A DNA stretch of 64,000 nt, from NCBI RefSeq assembly GCF_036010325.1, contig NZ_CP108549.1, forward strand, positions 4,650,001 through 4,714,000, given 5' to 3'. The notes beneath the pieces are model-generated. The model was given only the letters and a program-made list of their open reading frames with translations, ran no database searches and had not been told where the DNA came from. A program made the translations under genes and the position numbers. Shown here piece after piece: positions 43,814-53,360 of this stretch. Within the stretch, counting starts at the first letter, position 1. Each line of letters begins with the position of its first letter. Origin of the DNA: Streptomyces sp. NBC_01210 (GTDB taxonomy: Bacteria > Actinomycetota > Actinomycetes > Streptomycetales > Streptomycetaceae).

Positions 43814-46162
43814 GTGGCCGAGGCGGCAGACTTCCAGGGGATGGGTCCTTCTCCTGCCCGCCGGTGGCTGCTACGCACAGCCTCCCTGATCGCCGGCGCC
43901 CCGCTCGTGGCCGGACTGCTGTGTGGTCCTGCCGCTCCTTCCGCGCACGCCGCCGAGACCACCGAAGCCGCCACAAGCTCCCGCTCAGTCGATGTGTCTC
44001 TCGACACTCTTACGCCGGTCGCCCCGGGCAAGAGCGACACACTCACCATTTCTGGCTCGGTGTACAACAAGGGCAAACAGACCGTCACTGACGCTCAGGT
44101 CGATCTACGCGTGGGGCCGACGCTGTCCAGCAGGACTGCCATCGACCGTGCCGCCGAGCGGACCGGCTACGCCGCGGGCATCGACCCTGCACCGGTCGAC
44201 GGCAAGTACACGGTCAAGATCCCGAAGCTCCCCTCCCACATCAGCCGGGACTTCAAGCTCTCGGTCCCGTTGAGTGACCTCGAACTCAACGAAGACGGCG
44301 TCTACCAGCTCGGTGTGTCCCTGTCCGGGCAGACCCCGGCTGAGCCCTTCGACCATGTGCTGGGCATCGAGCGCACCTTTCTGCCCTGGCAGCCCGAGGC
44401 CACGGAGAAGAAGACCCAGTTCACCTATCTCTGGCCGCTGATCTCTTCGACGCACCTCACCGCGGAAACCGGGTCCGACGAGCAGCAGACCCCGGTCTTC
44501 GAGGACGAGAGTCTGGCCAGGGAGCTTGCCCCCGGCGGGCGGCTCGAGCAGCTCGTCTCACTGGGCAGCGATCTGCCCGTGACCTGGGTCATCGACCCGG
44601 ATCTGCTGGCCACAGTCGATGCGATGACAAGGAACTACCAGGTCAAGAACGGGACCACCACCGTCGCGGGGAAGAACCAGGCCCTGGCCAAGCGGTGGCT
44701 GCGCTCCGTCGAAGCCGCGGTGCAGGGGCGCAAGGTCGTCGCCCTGCCGTTCGCCGACCCGGATCTGGCCTCCCTGGCCCACCGCGGCAAGGACATCTCC
44801 GGCTCTCTCAGCCATCTGCAGTCGGCCACCGAAGTCGCCGAGACGACGGTGGAAACGATCGTCCATGTGAAGCCGACCGTCGACTTCGCCTGGCCGGTGG
44901 ACGGAGCGATCGACTCCTCGATCGTCGACGTCGCCACCTCTGCCGGCGCCCACAAGGTGATCGCCCGCAGTGACAGCCTGCGGGACAACCTGTCGTACAC
45001 GCCCAGCTCGGCGCGGCCGATCGGCGGCGGGACGACGGCGGTGGTCGCCGACGCCCGGCTCTCCACCGCCTTCCAGGGCGACATGCTGAAGACCGGGACG
45101 TCCACTCTCGCTGTGCAGGAGTTCCTCGCTCAGACGCTCGCGCTGACCCTTCAGGTCCCGGGCAAGGAGCGGAGCATCGTCGTCGCCCCGCAGCGGATGC
45201 CGACCGCGTCCCAGGCGCAGTCCATGGCCCGCGCGCTGCAAGCCCTCAATGCTCAGCGCTGGACCCAGCCGCTCGATCTGGTCGCAGCCGCGGGCGCCAA
45301 GCCCGACGCCGATGCGACGACCAAGGTGCCCGCCTCCTCCCGCTACCCCGGTCAGCTGCGGAAGCAGGAGTTGCCGGTCCAGGCGTTCCAGGACATCAGG
45401 ACCACACAGAACACCCTGGACAACTTCAAGGTGATCCTCACCGCACAGGACCGGGTGGTGACGCCGTTCGGCCGGGCGATCGACCGGGAGATGTCGACGT
45501 CCTGGCGCGGCAGCCCTGCGGCGGCCCAGCTGTATCGCGACAGTGTGCGGACCTATCTGCAGAGCCTCACCGAAGAGGTACAGCTGATCGAGAAGTCGCA
45601 GGTGACCCTGTCGGGGCGCAGTGCGACAATCCCGGTCACCGTGCAGAACAAGCTGGTCCAGGGCATCGACCATCTGGTGCTGCGGCTGAGGTCGGACAAC
45701 CCCACGCGCCTCAGCCTCGACCACGACAAGGGCATCGCCGAGCAGCCGATCAAGGTCGAGGGCGGCCACAGCCAGTCGGTGAAATTCGCCGCTTCGGCCA
45801 ACGCCAACGGCCCGGTGCAGATGACGGCCCAGCTCTACACCGAGGACGGCAAGCCATACGGCCTGCCCATGGAGTTCACGGTGAAGGTCTCCGAGATCAC
45901 ACCGACCGTGATGCTCGTCATCGCGGGCGGCGTCCTGCTGCTCGTCCTCGCAGGCGTCAGGATGTACAGCCAGCGCAAGCGCGCGGCTGCCCGCGAGGCG
46001 GCCGTGGAGGATGCGGAGGGCACAGAGGAGGCTGCTCAGGGCACTGAGGGCTCGGAAGGTGACATCAACAGCCCCGATCACGGGCAGGCGAGTGACCCGA
46101 CACCGGACACCGGACCGGAAAGCGGCGACCCGTCGGGCACGGGTGAGAAAGTGGACCGTTGA
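43814..46162 (+). CDS. DUF6049 family secreted/membrane-anchored protein
   Basis: This 782-residue protein has a signal peptide (about residues 9-45, ending SAHAAETT), a large outside part with Ig-like or beta domains (SVDVSLDTLTPVAPGKSDTL), a middle DUF6049 core with TWVIDPDLLATVDAM and DFAWPVDGAIDSSIVDVA, and a C-terminal helix (TVMLVIAGGVLLLVLAGVRM) followed by an acidic tail. Its role is unknown, but its fixed place before murJ suggests a cell-envelope job. I chose GTG 43814; longer starts would bury the signal peptide. Confidence 0.85.
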   Translation: MAEAADFQGMGPSPARRWLLRTASLIAGAPLVAGLLCGPAAPSAHAAETTEAATSSRSVDVSLDTLTPVAPGKSDTLTISGSVYNKGKQTVTDAQVDLRVGPTLSSRTAIDRAAERTGYAAGIDPAPVDGKYTVKIPKLPSHISRDFKLSVPLSDLELNEDGVYQLGVSLSGQTPAEPFDHVLGIERTFLPWQPEATEKKTQFTYLWPLISSTHLTAETGSDEQQTPVFEDESLARELAPGGRLEQLVSLGSDLPVTWVIDPDLLATVDAMTRNYQVKNGTTTVAGKNQALAKRWLRSVEAAVQGRKVVALPFADPDLASLAHRGKDISGSLSHLQSATEVAETTVETIVHVKPTVDFAWPVDGAIDSSIVDVATSAGAHKVIARSDSLRDNLSYTPSSARPIGGGTTAVVADARLSTAFQGDMLKTGTSTLAVQEFLAQTLALTLQVPGKERSIVVAPQRMPTASQAQSMARALQALNAQRWTQPLDLVAAAGAKPDADATTKVPASSRYPGQLRKQELPVQAFQDIRTTQNTLDNFKVILTAQDRVVTPFGRAIDREMSTSWRGSPAAAQLYRDSVRTYLQSLTEEVQLIEKSQVTLSGRSATIPVTVQNKLVQGIDHLVLRLRSDNPTRLSLDHDKGIAEQPIKVEGGHSQSVKFAASANANGPVQMTAQLYTEDGKPYGLPMEFTVKVSEITPTVMLVIAGGVLLLVLAGVRMYSQRKRAAAREAAVEDAEGTEEAAQGTEGSEGDINSPDHGQASDPTPDTGPESGDPSGTGEKVDR

Positions 46163-46207
46163 GCGATGTCGTGGCCGGCCGGCCGGGGACGATGAGGTGG
46201 GGTAGCA

Positions 46208-48358
46208 ATGAACGCGCCGTACGACGGTGACCGCGGTCAGGGCACGGGCGAAGACCCGGCAGACCAGGTTCCTCCGCCGCCGCAGCCTGCCCCCGAACCG
46301 TACACACAGGACCCGTACGTTCAGGACGCCTACGCCCGTGATCCTTACCGGGCGCAGGATCTGTCCGCCCAGGACCCGGTGACCGAGGCGCTCTACGACC
46401 GCGCCTCGCACCCGCCGCCGAGTCCGGGCACGTATCAGGAACCGCCGGCGCTGTACCAGCAGCCGCCGACTCCGCAGCATGCCCCGGACCCCCACGTCTG
46501 GGCGCAGACCCCGCCGCCCGAGCCCGCCGGACCGTCGCGGCATCTGCCGTACGGAGAGAACGCCAGGACCACCCAGTTCACGGGCGTGGACGACCTGGTC
46601 ACCCGGGCCGGCGAGGAGGAACCGGAGCCTGACGCGTTCGCGCACCTTTTCCGGGACCAGCAGACCTCGGGGCAGCCCTCGCCCACTCCTGAGCCGATCC
46701 CGGCGCCGCCCGCCCCGAAAAGGCCGGGCGGCCGGGTCTCCGGCCTGATGAGATCCAGCGCAGTAATGGCGGCGGGCACCCTGGTCTCCCGCCTCACCGG
46801 CTTCGTCCGCAGCCTGGTTATCACCGCTGCGCTCGGCGCCTCACTGCTCGGTGACACCTACACCGTGGCGTACACCCTGCCGACGATGATCTACATCCTC
46901 ACCGTCGGAGGCGGCCTCAACTCCGTCTTCGTGCCGCAGCTGGTGCGCTCGATGAAGAACGACGACGACGGCGGCGAGGCCTACGCCAACCGTCTGCTCA
47001 CCCTCGTCATGGTGGCGCTCGGAATCATCGTCGCCATCGCGGTATTCGCGGCACCGCTGCTGATCCATCTGATGTCGGACACCATCGCCAGCAGACCGGC
47101 GGCCAACAGCGTCGCCGTCACCTTCGCCCGGTACTGCCTGCCCACAATATTCTTCATGGGCGTGCACGTAGTGATGGGCCAGATCCTCAACGCACGTGGG
47201 AAGTTCGGCGCGATGATGTGGACTCCGGTCCTCAACAACATCGTCATGATCGCCACGTTTGGCCTGTTCATCTGGGTCTACGGCACCTCTGCCGAATCCC
47301 AGATGGGGGTCCAGACGATCCCGCCGGAGGGTGTCCGGCTGCTGGGCATCGGCACCCTGCTCGGTCTCACCGTCCAGGCTCTCTCGATGATCCCGTATCT
47401 GCGCGAGACGGGCTTCCGCTTCCGTCCCCGCTTCGACTGGAAGGGCCACGGCCTCGGCAAGACCGTCAAGCTGGCCAAGTGGACCGTGCTGTTCGTCCTC
47501 GCCAACCAGGCGGGTGTGCTGGTCGTCACCCAGCTCGCCACCGCTGCCGGTGAAGCCTCCGGGAGGTCCGGCGCGGGCATCCTCGCCTACTCCAATGCCC
47601 AGCTGATCTGGGGCATGCCGCAGGCCATCATCACCGTCTCGGTGATGGCCGCCCTGCTGCCCCGCATCTCCCGCGCAGCCCACGACAACGACCCGGGGGC
47701 CGTACGCGACGACATCTCCCAGGGCCTGCGCAACTCCGCGGTCGCCATCGTCCCGGTCGCCTTCGCGTTCCTCGCCCTCGGCGTTCCGATGTCCACGCTC
47801 CTGTTCGCCTCCAGCGGCATGGAGTCCGCCCGAGGCATGGGCTTCATCCTCATGGCGTTCGGCCTCGGCCTCATCCCGTTCTCCGTGCAGTACGTCGTAC
47901 TGCGCGGCTTCTACGCGTACGAGGACACCCGCACGCCCTTCTACAACACCGTCATCGTCGCCGGGGTCAATGCCGCCGCCTCCGCGCTCTGTTACGTGGT
48001 CCTGCCGGCCCAGTGGGCGGTTGTCGGTATGGGCGCCTCCTACGGCCTCGCCTACGCCGTTGGCGTGGGCGTCGCCTGGCGGCGGCTGAAGAACCGGCTG
48101 GACGGTGACCTGGACGGCTCCCGCGTCATGCGTACGTACACCCGGCTCGGCATGGCCTCCGTCCCGGCCGCGGCCGCCGGCGGCGCGGTCGCCTTCTTCG
48201 TCATGAAGGGACTCGGCAGCGGCGCTGCAGGCTCGCTCGCCGCGCTGGTCGCCGGCGGAATCGTGCTGCTGGGCGTCTTCTTCGTCGCCGCGAAGCGGAT
48301 GCGCATCGATGAGCTCAACGCTTTGGTCGGAATGGTCCGCGGACGCCTCGGACGGTAG
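46208..48358 (+). CDS. murJ: Lipid II flippase MurJ (MviN)
   Basis: This 716-residue protein flips lipid II to the outer face of the membrane for wall growth. About 175 N-terminal residues are Pro/Gln/Asp-rich and cytosolic. The core has fourteen helices with the MOP-family RSSAVMAAGTLVSRLTGFVR near residue 182 and the conserved Arg and Asp residues of the central cavity. Actinobacterial MurJ often carries an extra C-terminal pseudokinase; here that part is a separate gene 117 bases downstream. The ATG at 46208 is preceded by GAGGTGGGGTAGC. Confidence 0.94.
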   Translation: MNAPYDGDRGQGTGEDPADQVPPPPQPAPEPYTQDPYVQDAYARDPYRAQDLSAQDPVTEALYDRASHPPPSPGTYQEPPALYQQPPTPQHAPDPHVWAQTPPPEPAGPSRHLPYGENARTTQFTGVDDLVTRAGEEEPEPDAFAHLFRDQQTSGQPSPTPEPIPAPPAPKRPGGRVSGLMRSSAVMAAGTLVSRLTGFVRSLVITAALGASLLGDTYTVAYTLPTMIYILTVGGGLNSVFVPQLVRSMKNDDDGGEAYANRLLTLVMVALGIIVAIAVFAAPLLIHLMSDTIASRPAANSVAVTFARYCLPTIFFMGVHVVMGQILNARGKFGAMMWTPVLNNIVMIATFGLFIWVYGTSAESQMGVQTIPPEGVRLLGIGTLLGLTVQALSMIPYLRETGFRFRPRFDWKGHGLGKTVKLAKWTVLFVLANQAGVLVVTQLATAAGEASGRSGAGILAYSNAQLIWGMPQAIITVSVMAALLPRISRAAHDNDPGAVRDDISQGLRNSAVAIVPVAFAFLALGVPMSTLLFASSGMESARGMGFILMAFGLGLIPFSVQYVVLRGFYAYEDTRTPFYNTVIVAGVNAAASALCYVVLPAQWAVVGMGASYGLAYAVGVGVAWRRLKNRLDGDLDGSRVMRTYTRLGMASVPAAAAGGAVAFFVMKGLGSGAAGSLAALVAGGIVLLGVFFVAAKRMRIDELNALVGMVRGRLGR

Positions 48359-48475
48359 GACGCGAGTACCGCACAACCATCGTCGGCCGCCGTGTGTCGT
48401 GCATAGCGGCCGACTGTGGGCACAATTGGCATGGCTTTTGGATAGGGCGCAACGGATGGGGAGGCAGGAACGACG

Positions 48476-50176
48476 GTGGCGGAACGTAGCACGGCTGCCG
48501 TCGACGTGGCCGACAACAGCGGAGACGACCCGCTGACCGCGCAGGCGGGCAAGGCCACGACCGACGGGGCGGCGGAATCCCAGAACTCGGCGGAGAAGAC
48601 CGCACCGGACACGGGCAGCGAACGGCAGGGCACCGAACCCGCCATCGCTGCGCCCGAAATGCACAGTGGCCACAAGCTCGCCAGACGCTACCGCCTCGAG
48701 GAGTGCGTCACCCGTCTGGACGGTTTCAGCAGCTGGCGTGCTGTCGACGAGAAGTTGCGCCGTGCGGTGGGAGTGCATCTGCTCCCCGCCGATCACCCGA
48801 GGGCGCGCTCAGTGCTCGCGGCGGCCCGCTCCTCCGCACTCCTCGGCGACCCTCGATTCGTACAGGTCCTGGACGCCGTCGAAGAGAACGATCTCGTCTA
48901 CGTCGTCCATGAGTGGATTCCTGACGCGACGGAGCTCACGGCTCTGCTCGCCATGGGCCCGATGGAGCCTCACGACGCGTACCAGCTCGTCGACCAGCTC
49001 TCTCAGGCCATGGCCGCGGCGCACCGTGAAGGCCTTGCCCACCTCAGGCTCACCCCGGGCGCGGTGCTGCGGAGCTCGACCGGGCAGTACCGGATCCGCG
49101 GCCTCGCGGTGAACGCCGCTCTGCGCGGAATCACCGCCGATGGACCACAGCGTGCCGACACCGAGGCGATCGGTGCGCTTCTCTACGCGGCGCTAACGCA
49201 TCGCTGGCCGTACGAGAACGACGCGTACGGCCTCTCCGGGCTGCCCAAGGGCGTCGGACTGCTCGCCCCCGACCAGGTGCGGGCCGGCGTTCACCGCGGC
49301 CTCTCTGAACTCGCCATGCGGGCCCTGATCAACGACGGTGCCACTGCCTCCCGCCAGGAGCCGCCGTGCACCACGCCCGACGAGCTGGCCAAGGCCGTGG
49401 CGGCGATGCCGCGCATCCGCCCGCCGGAGCCCGCGTTCACCTCACCACCGGAATACCAGCGCACGACCTACCAGCAGGGCACCTACGCCCGTCCCGCGCC
49501 CCGCCCGGGCACGAGCATCACCCAGCCGGTTCCCTCGCCTCCGGCACCGCTCCAGAGCCGCACTGGCAAGGTCCTCAAGTGGACCGTGGCCGCGCTGCTC
49601 ATCGCCGCGCTGGGGCTGGGCAGCTGGCAGGTGGCGGACAAGCTGATCGACCGCGACAAGGACTCGGTCGATCCGGGCAGCTCGCAGACGGACAGCGGCG
49701 AAAAGAACCCCGCACCCGAATCCGGCAAGCCGGTCGCCATCAAGGGTGCCCGTGACTTCGACCCGCTCGGGGACCACTCCGAGAAGCCGGCCGGGATAAA
49801 GAACAGCTACGACGGCAACCCGTCGACGTTCTGGACCACCGACGGTTACAAGGGCACCGGGGACTTCGGCCATCTGAAGTCAGGTGTCGGCATCATTCTC
49901 GACCTAGGCAAGGTCCAGCAGGTCGGCACCGTGGATGTCTCCTTCCTCGGCGGTGACACCTCCGTGGAGCTGCGGACAGCGTCCGAAGATGCCTCGTCCG
50001 AGCCGACAACCCTCGGCGGCTTCAACAAGGTCGCCAACGGATCCGGTTCGAATGTGTCCCTCAAGCCCGGCAAGCCGGTACGGGCACGGTACGTTCTGGT
50101 CTGGCTGACCAAGCTGCCACAGAGCGACGAGGGCAACTTCCGGGGCAAGGTCTCGGAGATCAAGATCACCAGCTGA
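48476..50176 (+). CDS. Pseudokinase with discoidin-like outer domain
   Basis: This 566-residue membrane protein starts with a disordered stretch (1-65), then a kinase-like domain (65-310) that has lost its catalytic residues: the beta3 Lys is His (VGVHLL), the HRD loop reads H-L-R (GLAHLRLTPGAVL), and no DFG is seen. A Pro-rich linker and one helix (KVLKWTVAALLIAALGLGSW) lead to an outside F5/8-type beta domain (NSYDGNPSTFWTTDGYKG). In mycobacteria a pseudokinase is fused to MurJ and binds the FHA protein FhaA. The split layout here suggests a similar scaffold (inference). GTG start at 48476. Confidence 0.88.
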   Translation: MAERSTAAVDVADNSGDDPLTAQAGKATTDGAAESQNSAEKTAPDTGSERQGTEPAIAAPEMHSGHKLARRYRLEECVTRLDGFSSWRAVDEKLRRAVGVHLLPADHPRARSVLAAARSSALLGDPRFVQVLDAVEENDLVYVVHEWIPDATELTALLAMGPMEPHDAYQLVDQLSQAMAAAHREGLAHLRLTPGAVLRSSTGQYRIRGLAVNAALRGITADGPQRADTEAIGALLYAALTHRWPYENDAYGLSGLPKGVGLLAPDQVRAGVHRGLSELAMRALINDGATASRQEPPCTTPDELAKAVAAMPRIRPPEPAFTSPPEYQRTTYQQGTYARPAPRPGTSITQPVPSPPAPLQSRTGKVLKWTVAALLIAALGLGSWQVADKLIDRDKDSVDPGSSQTDSGEKNPAPESGKPVAIKGARDFDPLGDHSEKPAGIKNSYDGNPSTFWTTDGYKGTGDFGHLKSGVGIILDLGKVQQVGTVDVSFLGGDTSVELRTASEDASSEPTTLGGFNKVANGSGSNVSLKPGKPVRARYVLVWLTKLPQSDEGNFRGKVSEIKITS

Positions 50177-50201
50177 CGGCACCAGGGGAGGGGGCTCACC
50201 G

Positions 50202-50906
50202 TTGGACGACGCGACACTCGGCGACACAAGCGACCAGGACCTTCTGGCACGCCATGTCGCAGGGGACCCGGATGCCTTCGGTGAGCTTGTACGGCGCCAC
50301 CGCGACAGGCTCTGGGCCGTCGCCCTGCGAACCCTGGGCGACCGTGAGGAGGCTGCGGACGCGGTCCAGGACGCCCTGGTCTCCGCCTTCCGGGCCGCCC
50401 ATACCTTCCGCGGCCAGTCCGCCGTCACTACTTGGCTCCATCGCATCACCGTGAACGCGTGTCTCGACCGGGCCCGCAAGGCTTCCTCGCGGAAGACCTC
50501 CCCCGTCGACGACACCGAGCGGCTGGAGCAGCTACTTGAGCCTCATGAGTCCGCCGAGGCTCCGGTCGAGCGCAAGGATCTCCACCGCGAACTACTGGCC
50601 GCACTGGCGAAACTTCCCGTCGATCAGCGGGCTGCGCTGGTGCTTGTCGATATGCAGGGCTACCCCGTCGCGGAGGCGGCCCGCGTCCTCGATGTGCCCA
50701 CGGGGACCGTCAAGAGCCGCTGCGCGCGCGGGCGGGCACGGCTGTTGCCCATGCTCACTCATCTGCGGAGCGATACCGGGGATAACACCGAGGTCAGCAG
50801 GGGAAGGAACCGGACGCCGGGGACATCCGTCCCACCGGCGTCGGGACAAAGGGACGCAGGGCCGAATGACCCTGCAGCTGTGAAGGGCGGAGGTGGGCGC
50901 GCGTGA
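50202..50906 (+). CDS. sigM: ECF RNA polymerase sigma factor SigM
   Basis: This 234-residue ECF sigma factor has region 2 (DPDAFGELVRRHRDRLWAVA, EEAADAVQDALVSAFRAAHT) and region 4 (ALAKLPVDQRAALVLVDMQG, VPTGTVKSRCARGRARL). The last 45 residues are extra and polar. The start is a TTG at 50202 preceded by GGGAGGGGGCTCACCG; no ATG or GTG gives region 2 in full. Its stop overlaps the anti-sigma GTG (GTGA), so the two are coupled. In actinobacteria SigM answers cell-wall or oxidative stress. Confidence 0.93.
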   Translation: MDDATLGDTSDQDLLARHVAGDPDAFGELVRRHRDRLWAVALRTLGDREEAADAVQDALVSAFRAAHTFRGQSAVTTWLHRITVNACLDRARKASSRKTSPVDDTERLEQLLEPHESAEAPVERKDLHRELLAALAKLPVDQRAALVLVDMQGYPVAEAARVLDVPTGTVKSRCARGRARLLPMLTHLRSDTGDNTEVSRGRNRTPGTSVPPASGQRDAGPNDPAAVKGGGGRA

Positions 50907-51805
50907 CATCCACGGCCGACACGACTCAGCACCCGGACGTCTCGGAGATCTCCGACCTCACGGAAGGTCTTCTCTCGCTGGAGCGCACGGCGGATGTGCG
51001 GCAGCACCTCGACGGATGTCCCCTGTGCGCGGATGTACGCACGTCCCTCGAGGAGATTCGCGGGCTGCTCGGCACACTGCCCGGAGCGCATCGAATGCCC
51101 GCCGACATCACAGGCCGTATCGACGCCGCTCTGGCCGCCGAGGCTCTTCTGGACGCCACCGCACCCGCAGAGGCCGTCGATGTTTCACGTGAAACAGCGC
51201 CCATCGCTCAGCAGGCGGACGTCACGCCGACCGACCGGCCAGCGGGCCGCCCGCGCGCTGCCACCGGTCCCGGGCGCAGCCGCCGGACACGGCGCCGCCG
51301 CACAGCCGTCCTCGGTGCCATCTTCAGCGCGGCCGCAGTAGGAGTCAGCGTCCTGCTCCTCCAGTCCCTGCAGTCCACCGGCGACAACAGCGCAGACTCC
51401 GCCAAGAAAGAAGCAAGCGTCAGCTCCACTGCGGGTGGCACCCAAGACTTCTCCGAGTCCGGCCTGCAGGGCCGCGTGCAGGCTCTGGTCGCCACCAGCC
51501 TCGGTCAAGGGGAGCCGAGGATAGAGAAGGGGCCGTCTATCGACAGCCAGTCCAACCCCGTCTCGCCCAAGAGCAAGCCGGACGTGACTGTGCCTCCCTG
51601 TATCCAGAAGGGCACCGGCCGGACCGATGCTCCGATCGCCTTTGAGCGGGGTCAGTACGAGGGCAGTAACGCGTACCTCGTCGTGCTGCCGCACTCCACG
51701 GACAGCGGTCAGGTCCAGGCGTATGTGATCGATGCGGCCTGCGTCGACACCGCCCCCGCACCGACGGGCAAGCTCCTGCTGACGACCGCCTACCCTCGCC
51801 GCTGA
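50903..51805 (+). CDS. Zinc-finger (ZAS-type) anti-sigma factor for SigM
   Basis: This 300-residue protein has an N-terminal anti-sigma domain with H-x3-C-x2-C (RQHLDGCPLC, near residue 35-43), one membrane helix near residues 137-157 (AVLGAIFSAAAVGVSVLLLQ), and an outside sensing domain of about 140 residues with a Cys pair. It should hold SigM at the membrane until a wall or redox signal releases it. A perfect parS site lies in frame at residues about 94-98, coding for VSRET. GTG start at 50903 overlaps sigM. Confidence 0.9.
   Translation: MTSTADTTQHPDVSEISDLTEGLLSLERTADVRQHLDGCPLCADVRTSLEEIRGLLGTLPGAHRMPADITGRIDAALAAEALLDATAPAEAVDVSRETAPIAQQADVTPTDRPAGRPRAATGPGRSRRTRRRRTAVLGAIFSAAAVGVSVLLLQSLQSTGDNSADSAKKEASVSSTAGGTQDFSESGLQGRVQALVATSLGQGEPRIEKGPSIDSQSNPVSPKSKPDVTVPPCIQKGTGRTDAPIAFERGQYEGSNAYLVVLPHSTDSGQVQAYVIDAACVDTAPAPTGKLLLTTAYPRR
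51182..51195. promoter_or_regulatory. parS site 6 (inside the anti-sigma gene)
   Basis: Perfect GTTTCACGTGAAAC, read in frame as part of VSRET between the zinc-finger and membrane parts. Confidence 0.97.
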
Positions 51806-51929
51806 CACACCCCGCCACGCCACTCGGACGTACCGGGAATGCACGCCCCGTAGGATCCGTTGGGTGGGGTGAGAGTCATTGAACGGCCCCGTAGGCAGCA
51901 GGCAGTCCGCAGAAACGAGGAAGACACCC

Positions 51930-52904
51930 GTGAGCGACGTCCGTAACGTGATCATCATCGGCTCCGGGCCCGCCGGCTACACGGCTGCGCTCTACACCGC
52001 GCGCGCATCGTTGCAGCCGCTGGTGTTCGAGGGGGCCGTCACCGCCGGCGGTGCATTGATGAACACGACGGAGGTGGAGAACTTCCCCGGCTTCCGCGAG
52101 GGCATCATGGGCCCGGACCTGATGGACAACATGCGTGCACAGGCAGAGCGCTTCGGAGCCGAGTTGGTCCCGGACGATGTCATCTCGGTCGACCTCACGG
52201 GCGAGATCAAGACCGTCACTGACACGGCAGGCACCGTTCACCGCGCCAAGTCCGTGATCGTGACCACCGGTTCACAGCACCGCAAGCTCGGTCTGCCGAA
52301 CGAGGACGCGCTCTCCGGACGCGGTGTCTCGTGGTGCGCGACCTGTGATGGCTTCTTCTTCAAGGACCAGGACATCGCCGTGATCGGCGGCGGTGACACC
52401 GCGATGGAGGAGGCCACCTTCCTCTCCCGCTTCGCCAAGTCCGTCACCATCGTCCACCGCCGCGACAGCCTGCGCGCCTCCAAGGCCATGCAGGACCGCG
52501 CCTTCGCCGACCCGAAGATCTCCTTCGCCTGGGACAGCGAGGTCGCCGCGATCCACGGAGAGCAGAAGCTCTCCGGTCTGACCCTGCGCAACACCAAGAC
52601 CGGCCAGCCCTCCGAGCTCGCTGTGACAGGACTGTTCATCGCCGTGGGCCACGACCCGCGCACCGAGCTCTTCAAGAGCCAGCTCGAGCTGGACGACGAG
52701 GGCTACCTGAAGGTCGAGGCGCCGTCGACGCGCACCAACCTGACCGGTGTCTTCGGAGCGGGTGATGTCGTCGACCACACCTACCGTCAGGCCATCACCG
52801 CCGCCGGCACGGGCTGTTCCGCTGCCCTCGACGCTGAGCGCTTCCTCTCCGCGCTTGCCGACGGCGAGAACGCCGCCGAGCCGGAGAAGACCTCTGCGGT
52901 CTGA
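51930..52904 (+). CDS. trxB: Thioredoxin-disulfide reductase TrxB
   Basis: This 324-residue flavoenzyme reduces thioredoxin with NADPH. FAD binding is by [20 protein letters not shown], the redox pair is CATC in [10 protein letters not shown] (about residues 136-139), the NADPH loop is [11 protein letters not shown], and FGAGDV closes the FAD site. I chose GTG 51930 ([11 protein letters not shown]). Upstream in-frame codons add a leader with no function. The trxA start is 50 bases downstream. Confidence 0.97.
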   Translation: MSDVRNVIIIGSGPAGYTAALYTARASLQPLVFEGAVTAGGALMNTTEVENFPGFREGIMGPDLMDNMRAQAERFGAELVPDDVISVDLTGEIKTVTDTAGTVHRAKSVIVTTGSQHRKLGLPNEDALSGRGVSWCATCDGFFFKDQDIAVIGGGDTAMEEATFLSRFAKSVTIVHRRDSLRASKAMQDRAFADPKISFAWDSEVAAIHGEQKLSGLTLRNTKTGQPSELAVTGLFIAVGHDPRTELFKSQLELDDEGYLKVEAPSTRTNLTGVFGAGDVVDHTYRQAITAAGTGCSAALDAERFLSALADGENAAEPEKTSAV

Positions 52905-52953
52905 CGCCCGCACCATCCGCCTCACACCCCCGCAAAGAAGTAAGGAGGCCGCC

Positions 52954-53286
52954 GTGGCCGGCGCCCTGAAGAACGTGACCGATGACACCTTCGAAGAGGA
53001 TGTCCTCAAGAGCGACAAGCCCGTACTGGTGGACTTCTGGGCCGCCTGGTGCGGTCCCTGCCGCCAGATCGCGCCATCCCTCGAGGCCATCGCGGCCGAG
53101 CACGGCGACAAGATCGAGATCGTGAAGCTCAACATCGACGAGAACCCGGCCACCGCCGCCAAGTACGGGGTCATGTCCATCCCGACGCTGAACGTCTACC
53201 AGAACGGCGAGGTTGCCAAGACGATCGTCGGCGCGAAGCCGAAGGCCGCGATCGTGCGCGACCTCGAGGGCTTCATCGGCGAGTAG
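52954..53286 (+). CDS. trxA: Thioredoxin TrxA
   Basis: This 110-residue thioredoxin has the WCGPC active site (DFWAAWCGPCRQIAPSLE near residue 32) and the cis-proline loop SIPTLNVYQNGE. It is the electron acceptor of TrxB. The GTG at 52954 has AAGGAGGCCGCC upstream, a perfect ribosome site. SigM-linked thioredoxin genes are usual here, so redox control of SigM by this pair is possible. A parS site and terminator follow. Confidence 0.97.
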   Translation: MAGALKNVTDDTFEEDVLKSDKPVLVDFWAAWCGPCRQIAPSLEAIAAEHGDKIEIVKLNIDENPATAAKYGVMSIPTLNVYQNGEVAKTIVGAKPKAAIVRDLEGFIGE

Positions 53287-53298
53287 CACCGCGCCGCT

Positions 53299-53312
53299 GT
53301 TTCACGTGAAAC
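53299..53312. promoter_or_regulatory. parS site 7
   Basis: Perfect GTTTCACGTGAAAC, 13 bases after the trxA stop. Confidence 0.97.
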
Positions 53313-53316
53313 ACGA

Positions 53317-53347
53317 ATGGGCTCATCCCTCACTGGGATGAGCCCAT
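53317..53347. terminator. Bidirectional terminator between trxA and GNAT gene
   Basis: ATGGGCTCATCCC (53317-53329) pairs exactly with 53335-53347 over a TCACT loop. Confidence 0.85.
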
Positions 53348-53360
53348 CTCGCGTTGGTAC

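Noticed and set aside
44558..46645. A 695-codon minus-strand frame opposite the DUF6049 gene
   Set aside because: The plus-strand product has a signal peptide and membrane helix; the minus product is Arg/His-rich with no motif.
46841..48796. A 651-codon minus-strand frame opposite murJ
   Set aside because: Composition is that of a shadow frame (His/Asp/Gly/Arg), and MurJ is certain.
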